DNA of 64,000 nt from Durusdinium trenchii (lineage: Eukaryota > Sar > Dinophyceae > Suessiales > Symbiodiniaceae). Position 1 is the first letter of the stretch. Each line of letters opens with the position of its first letter. Location: positions 1,002,800-1,066,799 of the forward strand of contig CAXAMN010021001.1 in the NCBI GenBank assembly GCA_963970005.1. Direction: 5' to 3'. Made by a program: the position numbers and the translations under genes. The notes under the pieces are model-generated. The model was not told the origin of the DNA. It worked only from the letters and a program-made list of their open reading frames with translations, and did no database searches. Positions 12,535-24,500 of the stretch are shown here, piece by piece.

Positions 12535-15500
12535 GCCCGCTTCGGTGTCCCAGTGCCGACCGGGTCCGCGGCCAGGCCAACGCGAGCGCTTCGCTCGCCG
12601 GGCAGCGATGGACGCTGAGAGATGGCCGTCCTTTGGGCCCCGGCATAGGCGGAGCGGCCGGTTCCGCGACGGGAGGAGACGTCCAACCGGGGGACCTGCG
12701 CCCAGTTGGGAGTGCATTGCATGGATCGAGAGGGATGTGTTTTTTTCGGGCCAAGTTGGGCAGAGGTGCACTGTTTTGTTCTCCAACAGACTTGAAGGAA
12801 AGATTCTAGATGTGATATGACAGCGTCAGTTTGTTCTGAACGTTTTCTTTCATATCCCTTGTTTCACCTTCCCAGACAATAACCGAAACATGTCGACCTG
12901 AGTTTGTAGGGAAAGCTTTACTAATGGGATGTTTGGGTTTCCAACCAATTAAAGAACCATGGCGAGGCAGGAATCATGGGGTATCAGAAGACCAGCTTTG
13001 GCGCCTTTGGGCCGCACACGCCTCCAACACAGTGTCACACCCACCTGCGCCGTCCTGCACGGGTCGGATGCAGCGAGGAAAAGGGTCCCGGTTGGATGGA
13101 GGGTTTCACCATTTGGGACGGTTTTTTTGCCTGAAAGGGAATGGACTTGGATGAACAAAGGAACGTCTTAAGACGTGAAACTTGGAAAGTCACAGTCGGT
13201 GGTTCTTACACACAAATGGGTTGCCAAGTGCTGTATCTATCAATATGTATATCAATTCAATCCCACGTGCCGTGGCGCCTGCAGGCACGTGGAAGTTGTC
13301 GCCCTCAGAAGCCGAGGAGAGCGTGGCTGCCGCATTGCGAGAAGGCGTAGATGGGGTAGATGAGTTGGCATAGGTGGTACCTCCAAAGGCTAACATGGAA
13401 CATGTATCAACTGGCTTTCGGCTTCAGTAAACAGGGGTCAATTTGGTGGGTTCGTTTTCAGGGTATGATTCTATGATCCATTTGTCCTTGCTTCTCAAGG
13501 GTGTGTATCACGCTTTCATCATCGCTTTATGTGCTGCAGGACATTTTGTTCCCAAGGCTTTGTGCAAGACTCGAAAGGGCTGAATTTGGCTCAGCCCTGG
13601 ATGTTTCACAAATATGTTGTTGCGTTGATAAGAGACATCCGAAGATGTACAGGTAGACAGAAAGAGAGAGAGACGATATATATATATATATTCAGATCTC
13701 CATTCGGCTCCCCAGCTAAGCAGCAACAACTCTCTGGCCCTTGGCCAGGCGTCCGCCACGTTGACACTGCCGCGGAGTATGGCACAGAAGAGGCCGTGGC
13801 ACGAGGCGTTGAAAGCAGGATGGAGGGTTTGAAAGCAGGATGGAGAGTGTGCGACGTGTTTAAACGGATCCCAGAAGCTGGGTGATTGATGGTCCAGCCT
13901 TGACTATGTCATCAGTCTCTATGTCATCAGCCAGGATGTGGATGTTGTGAAGAGAAACCTGGTTGATTGAGTTGATTGAGGGGGATTGTAAGGTAGTCTG
14001 TCCGTTCTTTCCTGTAACAGTCAGTAAACAATTATCACTATTTTTGAACAAGGCTTTTACTATCCATCATCATCCACCGTTACCGATAATAGGATAGACC
14101 CAAGGGATTGTCCAATATCGAAGCAGAACTGGCGAGGAAGTCAAGTACGAACTGGCGAGTAGTCAGTCGTGGCTTGGCCCCAGGGACCGACGTCTCACTG
14201 CTTCGAGGGACATACATCAGAATGGTTGATCCCCGATGTTTTGGTCGTTACAACCCAAAAGAGACCCACATGGAGCCTAAACATGGACCTTTGGAAGACC
14301 ATGTTCCTCACCAACCCAGTGGTTTTGAGGTTCCATGTGAGTCTCTTCCAGGGTCTGGTGACGAACGATACCCAGTGACGAAGCGGTCACACTGCTAGCG
14401 AAGCCGGGAATCGGCCGCTTCGGCTGTCGGCCGTCCTAAGTTCGGTCCCAAAGCCTGGGAAGCTCCAAGCCATGAGGCTGGGAAGGTCCTGGTTGAGGCC
14501 ACTGGTTTAACGCTATGGATTCTATACAACCCTTTAATCAGTGAGTCCTTTGAAGAACGATGTGTTGGGGTGAAGAACGAACTGACCATGGTTCTGAGAA
14601 TCTCCATGCTCAAACCTTGCACCCCCCCCAGAAACGGAGATATACGACCAATGATGTTAACATGATGCATGCCCGCCCGCCCTGAACTCCACAACCGCGA
14701 ATCTGGCCTCCACGTGTGGGGCGCGAAGCGAGTGTCGCACGCCAAAGTCGTCCCACAAGCTCCAGGCATTCAACGAGCAAAGGTGCCCCGAGATGAGATC
14801 TTCGTGAATCTGAAGGCCTGGCCAAGCGACACACCGATGGGGTCCAGCACTCTTCAACGACCAAGCCCTAGGGCTCCAACCATCTCCTCAGCAGGTGGTT
14901 AGATCCCCCAAATCCAGCCCAACCATCTTCTCAGGAGCTGGTTGGAGCCCTAGGGAAGCACCCTTCCTGGGTCATGACCTTTTTTCACACGGTGTCCGTG
15001 TCGAACTTGCGATTGTAGATAGCATCCTAAAAGGTGGCAGAAATCGCTACTTTGGATGCAAACTGGTTGCCAGTGCCACTGAACGACAGCACCCTCATGG
15101 ACCCCAAGCCACCCAGCAATGTGGAATTATTTCTGTCCCTGCTGGTGCCATGGGCACCACCTCGTGAGAACACCCACAAGTTATTCTTGTTGTTTGAGAC
15201 CTTCTTTGATGACCACAAGTACTCTTGGAGCCAACGTTTATAGTCTTTTCTGGATGCTGTCGATACACCACGGAGCATCGAGGCAGGGTATGAGTATTTG
15301 AGCATCACTGTTTTGATTAGCTCAGTTGATGTCTTACGGTGACCCTGAGGCCCTGTGAACATCTGCAAACAACAAGAACACAGTGTCAATGGCACACTCG
15401 TTGTACAACTTACCACAGTCCGAACCTGAGGCCAATCCTTCCTTGCATTGCCTTACCTTATTGTAATTGAAATAGACAAACGGATACAACTCACCAAAGT

Positions 15501-18500
15501 ACGCCACATCCGATCTCCCATTTACATGTCACTGTCCAAAAAGAAGGGGTGGTGGCTCGAACTCACTGATCTGAACATGAGCATGATCAGCACGTCGTGG
15601 ATCCCAGCTACCACTGTACAAGTTCACTAGGGTTCGGTCTACGCTTTGGTTGTTTCTGGAACCACTGGTTACCTACTGTATATATATTGTATACATATAT
15701 GTACATATATATATATATACATATAATAGACCCCCTACAGATAAGTTCGTAGATCTCCAGGTAGAAAATGCAGACAGGAAACCGTGCCACTATCTATCTA
15801 TTTGGGGACCACCGGTTACTATAGTGGTTTGCCCCATGCCCAGTGGATCCCAGTGGACCTATATGGGTTTAGTCTTTGGAACCACTGGTTACCAGCTATT
15901 GTGGTTTGCCTGGATGCCCTGGGTTGGATACACCGGGGCAACTCCTTCGGTCAACATCTCCTCCGTCCTGGTCGTTCCACTGCAGGTGGCGGCCGAAACA
16001 GCTGAGGAGCTTCGGGAGGTCATCGCCACATCGTTCAACCAATGGGGCGCCTTTGGAAGCAGAGGTGAGCAACTGCCAAAACCTGCGATGAAGGCATCAG
16101 CATCGCTACAGTGAAGACTAAGTAAGAAAAGTGAAGGAAACCTTGAGGAAAGATAAGGTTCACAAAAAGAACGATAAGGTTTACAGAAGAAAACGATAAC
16201 GTTGGGAAGAGTGCGCATTACAACACATAAGAGGTTTTGCACGTCGCTCATGTGTGTCGGTGCCAACTACTGAAGACTAGCCCAGTCCGAAGAATCTGTA
16301 TTCATGATCGGTCCATCATGCCATGGTCTTTGGAGTTCCGTGCAGATCGCATAGACTCGGATTTGGGATTTGGGGTAAAGGAGTTTCAACAACTACAGCA
16401 GATGAACATGCTGGTTGACCTGCAGCCTGCCGCAATACTTGGTGGCTCCGTGCCCGTTCGCAGCGCTCACCATGACGACCTGTCAGCGACCGACCATCGG
16501 TGTCACATGCGAATGTTGGTCGACAGATCGACCATTGGTTGGTCGAGAGATTTCTCAAGACATCACATGGAAAGACTCAAACACAACCAAGGCAGACCTC
16601 CCCAGTCCCAAAGAGGTCTCACCACTTGTTCGGAGGGTGCCTTAAAGAAAGGAGACCAATGGCCAACCGGACAACTTACTTTGCTTTGGTTTGACGGAGC
16701 AAACAAAAATCCTGGTCTCCACCAATATTCTGAGAGGCAGTTCAGAATGCTAGAACCCATTTCAAGTTGGAATTTGTCAGGTGTCAAGTATGTCAGAAGA
16801 GATAGAAGGTTAAAACAAAACATATAATAGTAATATTGGTTAGTCTTGCTTGCGACCCAATTTGATCTCACTTGGAGAGGAAATCTTAGGAGAGTTCAAA
16901 TGGCTCAGATGGCTCACTCAGTTGGCTTTTCCCACTTCAGTCATGACATGGTCATCGGCTCATGTGGCATTCTTGGCTGCTGCTGGCGCCTCCGTTGTGG
17001 CACTTGCGCTGACACGGTCTCGGCGGAAGGTGCGGCCACATCCAACCTATGCCGCCTGCTTGATGCCACTGGTTTGGAGTCATGAAGAACCAAGAAGTAT
17101 TCGAGTAAATCTCAGGTATCTCCACAGCAAGTGCAGATAGCGATCCACTGGTTAATCATATAATGACTATATGTGTCCTTCCAGCAGACGGAGCCTCTAC
17201 CTGACCTGGGCCGTCCCACCGGGCCGTCCGACCGTGCCCGTCGGACCGCCGCGGCGCAGGTGCGCGTGGCCAGCGCGTTGCTGCGCGGGCGCTATGGAGC
17301 CGAGGTGGCAGTGGCAGCACAGTTGGCGCTGGAGTGTGGCCAGGCCATGAGAGATTGCTTGCAGAAGAAGGCTGGGTTGTTTTTGATGGGACGGCTTGAG
17401 TCGATGTCACATGAGTCGATGGGCCTTGAGTTGTTGGGATTCCATTATGGTCGTATATATATATATATAGGCTATTATACAGGGTATACAGGTATCTTCT
17501 TAACAGGGATCGACGGCGCACAATTTGCATGTGACAGATGCATAGGACGGCGGACTCTCTTCAGACATTAGACGAGATCAGAGTTGCTCATGGTTGCTGC
17601 TATTCAACTCGGACAGTTTCTCGAATCATGAGTGCAACCAGAGTCTTGCTGAGACAAACTGGTTGAACGAGGCCCAGTTTGTCTTTCTCAACACGTGAGG
17701 CCCATCTTGATTTGATGCTCCCCGTGGCGGTTTTCTCTCGCTGGAGTTCTACATTCTCAAGAAAATGCCCGCGGATGGTCAAGTAATGGAACCAGTCCAT
17801 TGTCATCCAATCCATCCCTACCTAGTCAGTGGATAACCTCGAAAACCATTCTTTGAAGGATTTCGTTTGTTCCCCCAAGTCCAAGTCCGATCTTTTGTAT
17901 ACGCTCACCGCGATGCGAAAACACCTCGTGCTGCGAAAACTGTCAGTCTGATCACTGCCTCCTCCGTCTTCGGTGCCGAACTTGCACCACCCAGCACGGT
18001 GGCTGCGCAGGTGGATTGGAAGGACACCGAGAGCATCGATCCGGTCACTCAAACGGACCAAGAGAACGAGCAACGGGTCATTGAAGGCGAGGCCGGTGAG
18101 ACTGGCGATCGGTGTTGGTTTTCTTTTGAGCGGCGGGTGGTTTTTGGGTGACCAGGGCCGCAATGACCCGCAATGTATTTGGTGTTCCCATGGTGGGGGA
18201 TATGTGGAACACTGGGGTGAAGACCCCAGAGGCATGTAGCTGCAATGTAGCTCATGTCGGATATTGACTGACTATATAATTTGGGTCTGTCCGTTCTTAC
18301 CTGCAACAGTCAGTCAACAATGATCATCATTTTTGCAGCAAGGCCTGCAACCTAACCATCATCATCCATTGTTACAGGTATTAGGTTAGACATGGTTAGA
18401 CCTAATAATTACGTATATAATATTGTTTCAGTGAGGTGAAGCGACCAATCAGTCGAGTGGATCCACTGGGGACTCAAGACCACCCCGCAACTCCATCCTG

Positions 18501-21500
18501 TAGGTGTTTGCTTTCTTCCTGGACTCCCCCCATTTGTACTATAGAACCATTTCTACTAAGAAAACAAATACCGCCTCCCCCCACAAGAAACCCATTGGCC
18601 TCCATGTATCTCCATGTCACATGCCTTTCGCTCCTTTTCCGGTCTTCCGCGACGGAAGTTGTTCGCCCGAGGCCTCCGTCGCGCCTTTCCGGCGCACCAG
18701 CTCATCGGCGAGGAGTCGGCCGCGGCGCGGGCGGCCGCCGGGCTGCCGCCGGTGGCGCTGACGGTGGCGCGGCAGAGACCGGTGGAAACGGTGTGGAGCA
18801 AACGAGAGATGGCTTCCTATGGGGTTGACGGTTGTGTAGTGAAGACAGGTGATGTTTCATGGTTCATGTGGCATTATAAGTCAAAGCGCGTCAACATGTG
18901 TTTTGGTTGATGTATTTGTTTAATTTATGCAAATAGAGTATACTATGATGCAGGCCCAGTTTTCCTTATCCAAGACACTTGAATCGGCTGGGTTCCGAGA
19001 CCTGTGGTGGTGTCCAAGTTTTGTCCCACGGTCCATGATCTTGGGAGCTGAAAGTGTTTCTTTTAAGTGGCCAGCAGGCCCTCACAACAAAATTATGATG
19101 AGCATTGTTTCTCAGAAAGGAGCGAAGTGTGCGAAGTTCTTTGGATACCAGAAAAGGGTACGACTTTGAGATGGCTGAGCCATGACATTTTTCTGGCCGA
19201 GCCTTTTCTGCCTTTTTCGGTTGATCTCTTCGACCAGCAAAGCTCGTGTGTTCTGCAAAAAGGACCGGGTCCAGACACTTTTAAAGTCGAGAGAGGGTGA
19301 CCAGGTCAGTGCAGTTTTACGGTATACGGATGCATGATGTATACGGTATATGCATTTTCAACGGGGCCCAAATTGAATGCTGGCCCATCAGTGGTGATAC
19401 GGGCATTTGATTATGGTACGCTGAGGGCACCAAGCTTAACCCTTGCATACTTCTGGGCCTGAGAGAAAGCTGTTTGTGAATGACCCATGACCAAGGAGGC
19501 GCCGACGTGGATTGTGGCCTCTTGGATGTATTTGGTTATGGGATTGAACAAATTAGGATAGATTATAACTTATAACTATACTATGGTAATTTGTGCCGTG
19601 TCTCTGGATTTTCTCTATGGTTCTTACCGAATCGCCGATCAATGGCAAAAGACTAGTGACTAGCATGACATGTGATGGTTTGTAGGGGAACAGAGGTCTC
19701 CTATGCCGTGGGGCGTCCTGCCTCGCTGGCATGGGGCGCGAAAAGAACACACTGGGATTGATGGACCGTTTTTGCAGAGATGCGAGTGAAAGACAGCTGT
19801 AGAGAATTGAATTGATCATAGAAAAGATGAGAGATGATGAGGGGATATGTGGCTGTGGGTCAAAACTGAGGTCCCGACTGGTTGACCGTCAACAGAACGG
19901 CCCACCCAACATGGTCAACTTCAGAGGGTGAAGCTCTGCGTCTTTCAGTTTTGACCGGCAGCCGTATGCTTGAGGAAGTGTACCAGATCCTATCATTCTA
20001 CCACAACCATGAATTTGATTTTTTACTGTACTCCTATCGAAGGTGATGTGTAAACAACAACTTGATGTCGGCGAGTTGTGAGTGAAAAAAAAGTTAACAT
20101 AAGATAAAGAAAGTCCGTAACTTTGTTTCGAATATGGCAGATTGACATGCCTAGGGCTCTAGTAGGGCCCTAGGCTTCTTTGGCTCGACTGAGGATCCCA
20201 TTGATGGCACAACAAACTTTGTCTATGGCATTCAGCTGAGTTGTGCCACTGGGCAGCAGCTGAGAAGGCGAACGGCTCAGAGAAGTAGAGAAGTAGAAAT
20301 GGGATTGAGTTATTTTTGGACCAAGACCCACTGGTTGGTTGGTCTCCCCTGTAAAATACTGCATATATGAATGTTCATATATAAATAAATAGCACGACCT
20401 GGAGATGCATGGACGTCCTGGATCTTGGCCAGGTCAAGACACCGCTGTCCTCCAGTTCATGATCCATTCTGGGCGATACACAAGTCGAAGCTTTAAGTAT
20501 TTATCAATTGAAGTCATGTTTTACCTAAAATTGCTGTCCTGCTATCATATATGGCAACCCCAAGCCAATGGGACTGTGCCATACTTAAAGAAGACAGCAC
20601 GATTTGCTTGTTCGGCAGTTTCTCTAACATCTCCACACATACCATGACAGCAACAGCCGAGAGCGGTAGTAGACTGCATAAATTAGAGAAAGTGCGTGTC
20701 TTTGTGCCACTGCCTCAGGTTAGCCTTGGCTTTTGTGTAGGTGCAAGCCTCAGGAGTTGGGGGCTGTGAGTTATGGCACCAGGACCTACCTGGGTGGTCG
20801 ATGGTGGCGCCAGGTTTTAAGGGCTGTGAGCATTCGGAATGATCCAAGCGCTCCAAGTACCTCCTCAGAAGGTATTTGAACGCTCTAAACTCACTCCAAA
20901 CACCTTCTCAGAAGGTACTTGGAGCCCTAGGGACATATTCTGATGATCTTTCCCATGCCACGGGATTCATCTGAAAGGTCAGGTAAGGTCATAGTTAGTA
21001 GGACGTCTATACCGTCTATACCATGATTCCGTGAGTACTCTCAAATTGTTTCATCCACATCTAGAGCCCTTGGCCGATTGGGATTCCTTCTGAGGAAGTA
21101 CTTGGAGCCCTAGGGAATATGTATGTGTTTTTTCGCACGGTTCCGGGCCCGCTAAATCCAAGCTACTTCTTTTGAAGACGACACAGCCTGGCGACCCCCC
21201 TGGGCCATGGGAAGTGAAGGACGATGGTCATGACTTCCGGAGTCATCCACCTCTCCGTGTGTTCTACTCGGAGTGTACCACCCAGAGTAGATCAACCCCT
21301 AGCCTAGGGCTCCTGGCCCACCTCCTGAGGTTCGATGGTTGAGGTGGATGCCACGGGGGGTCGAACCACCGAACCTGAGGAGATGGGCCAGAAGCAGTAG
21401 ATCAACAGTCGTTTCATGGCACCAAAAGCCATGGCATGTCGCTGCTTTCGACACCGGACAGGTGGAGAGCCCGTACTGGGCGTGGTCTACGACCCCTACG

Positions 21501-24500
21501 CCGATGAGCTCTATAGCGCGGTGAAGGGAGAAGGTGGGGATGAAAGATGAACCCCAACGGCCGTATCGTTGATACGAAGCCATAGATCGAGTGCATGGGA
21601 AATGGGTTGGTTCTCGAGATTGTATACAAGATTATACAAGGAAAGTTCAGATATCCTGCTGGAGAAGGGAGTGATTTTCTTACTGAAATCCTTGATTGAA
21701 ATCTCTGAATCCCAGTGGAGTAACTAAACCGTTTTGGAGCCCCTCATTCTTGGTGGATTTTCCGGATTTTATCTGCAATTTCGCTCGCGCAATGGTGCTC
21801 GAACAGCAGAATGACCGGCGGTGAGGTGCGTATTTGAACGGCGCCCAATTGTGCGTGGAGCCAAAGTCCTTGAAAGAGTCCATGGTCCTCTTCGAGTTGG
21901 GCTATGAGCGCTCCGAGGTCGGTGAAACAGTTGGGAGAACATGTGGTTCGATTTCGAGTTGATTTTTGGGGTGTAGGACACCCTAAGGCGGAGGCTGAGG
22001 AGTTCTTGCCTTAAGGAAATCACAGAGGTTGAAGTCCTTTCGGGCCTTGAGGCCAAAATGGGTTCCTATCACCTGCTTACTTCCCTAGGGATCCAAGGAC
22101 CTTGTCAGGTGATTGGAGACACTGTTATGTGGGTTTGGAGGGTCCAAGTACCTTCTGAGAAGGTATTTGGATTCCTGGGGATTTGGCATAGTCGGTCTCA
22201 TGGTTTTGCCACATGTCTTTCTGACTGGTCGTGAGCCAGGAGGGCGTGAGCCGCATCATGGGCGGCCTCAGTGCTTTGCTTCTCTCGGGAGCCCGTGCGA
22301 CCCGCACGTCCCTTCTTCGGAGATGGCTGGGAGCCGCTCACGGGTTTGCATGGATGTTGGATGTTGGGAATGGTGTCAACAATCAAGCAAAGAATGGTTA
22401 ATAGTTGTTTTTTTGGTCATGAAGAAACCATTTAGTCACAGACATGCTAGTTTAGTAGCAGAGCTTGACTTGCATATAGTTGTGAACTCTTGCAATTGTG
22501 TTCCATGTTTGTCCATAGTACTTCGCTTCACCGCAGTAGTTGTAACGCGTCAAAGTCTTTTGTTTTGCTCCCACCATAGTTTAGTAGTCTCACATAGACA
22601 CATTACATATGCAAATGCATGAACATGCTTAGTCTGGAATCTTCGAGCCTCTCATTTGGAACTTCAGCATCTATCTTGCCAATCCAAGGCCAGTGAGCAT
22701 CTTATACATCTATGGGATAGGTATTTACATCAGGGATCATCAGGGTCACCAATGAAGCATGATGAAGCATGTATATGCATGTATATAACTATTCCAGTCC
22801 ACGGATCACATGGATGGTCACGTCCTGTTTCTACCCAAGTGCCTCCAATTTCCAGGATCCCATTGGATGGTTACATGTGAGATAAAGACCCAATCCATCC
22901 TTTTTTCGGAAGAAGAAGCCACGTTGCCGACCGTCGAGCCTCGGTCTCCCGAGATCTGGAATCACCACCGAAGACCCCTGCCGGCCGTGCCGTCATTCAG
23001 GCTGGGCACGGCGGTTCTCTCACTGTGCTGGGTGGCTTGTGGTCGAGCCAACGCCTACTACACAGGCAGACCTGGACGTCCGGTCAGACGAAGGAAAGGA
23101 TGTCCATCATGAGTAGATGTGATTGGTCAAAGGGGCAACTCGTCACTCATAACTCATAACCCTGATTTTATCTCATAGGCTACGGTAGTGGCTACGGAGC
23201 TACTTTCCTTGCTTCTGTTTGTTCAATGAAGACGTGCCTTGAAGAAATTGGAAAACACGTTCTTTGTCATATGCTGCAACATCGTTTTCAAACGGTGGCC
23301 TTGGAAACAACCAACTGTTTTTGGCTAATTAAGCTATGCTGAAGCGAGATGTCACGTTGACAATGAAGCAACATGTTTGGACAGCAACTAGAACTAGAAG
23401 GTTGTGCTGTTTTGCAAGAAGGGGTCTCAATAAATGCACGCTTAGAAGGCCCCACCAGCTATCCCTCAAGAAGGAACCACTAAGCCGGACTTGTGGCTGA
23501 CACCCCATCATCCACCCAACCCCACCACAAATCGTATCAAACATAGAGTTTCGCTTCTGCCAGTTTCCAAAGCTCCAACACGCCGGACACATCACTCTCC
23601 CCGGGTAGAGACACGTCCTTCCACCGGCCGGTCTCCCCCGATTCCGCGGATCGCGTGAGGCCTGGCCAGCGAGGGGGGTAAGCCATGGGACTATGCCGCT
23701 GGCAGCATCATTGCTCAGGAGCCTGGAAAGAGTAGCGTAGGTGTTGGTGCATGGAGACTCGGGTCATGAAAGAATGTGTTTCCCCGAATCCCTTTTTTGG
23801 ACCATAAGTACATGGAGTAGTAGTTTACCGTTTACCCATGTTTACCCTCTTCATATATAGGGGGGGGTTGACATATTAGTCAAGAGTCTTTTCCTCATGG
23901 GAGGCCGCGGCCGCAGGGATGGTGTACCAGCTGTGACCCACAAAACCCCTTGCTTGGGTGGGACGTCGGACGTCCGGACCGATGTCCTGGGGAGTCGTTG
24001 AGCAGCATGTGAAAGAACTTGGTACATGTATACTGTCTCAACAGTAATGCGGTAAGATGACTTAAGTATACATAAGTGTGTGCATGTGTACTGAAGAAAG
24101 CAAGGTACATGTGCACAGTATGTACATTTATATGTACTTTGTGTACTTTTGCTCATCAGATCCATATAAGGACGCTATGATTGTTCATACCAACATGTTG
24201 GAAGGCACCCCGGTTCCAAAAGTTTGACAACCTAAATCGTATACAGATTGACCAGATGGACAACATCTATAACTAGCCCCTAATAAACCTGCGCGTTTGA
24301 GTTTGGGGTCATACCTTGATTTGGCATATTTAGGTGTGGGTCAAAACCTGACAAATACCATAGGCTACGCGTGACCTGCCTGTAGTCTATTCAGCGGATC
24401 TATTCATGTCTATTCTGTTTGTTTTGTGTGCTCAGGATGCCGTTTTGCAGTCAGAGTGGTGCCAGGATGTGCCAGGTCGAGCGCAAGCGCTTGCATCAAG

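Noticed and set aside
16237-16827. 196-codon + strand ORF in the reductase intron
   Set aside because: No domain or repeat, no coding-like GC rise, and it lies between well-defined exons of the host and nested genes. Probably chance.
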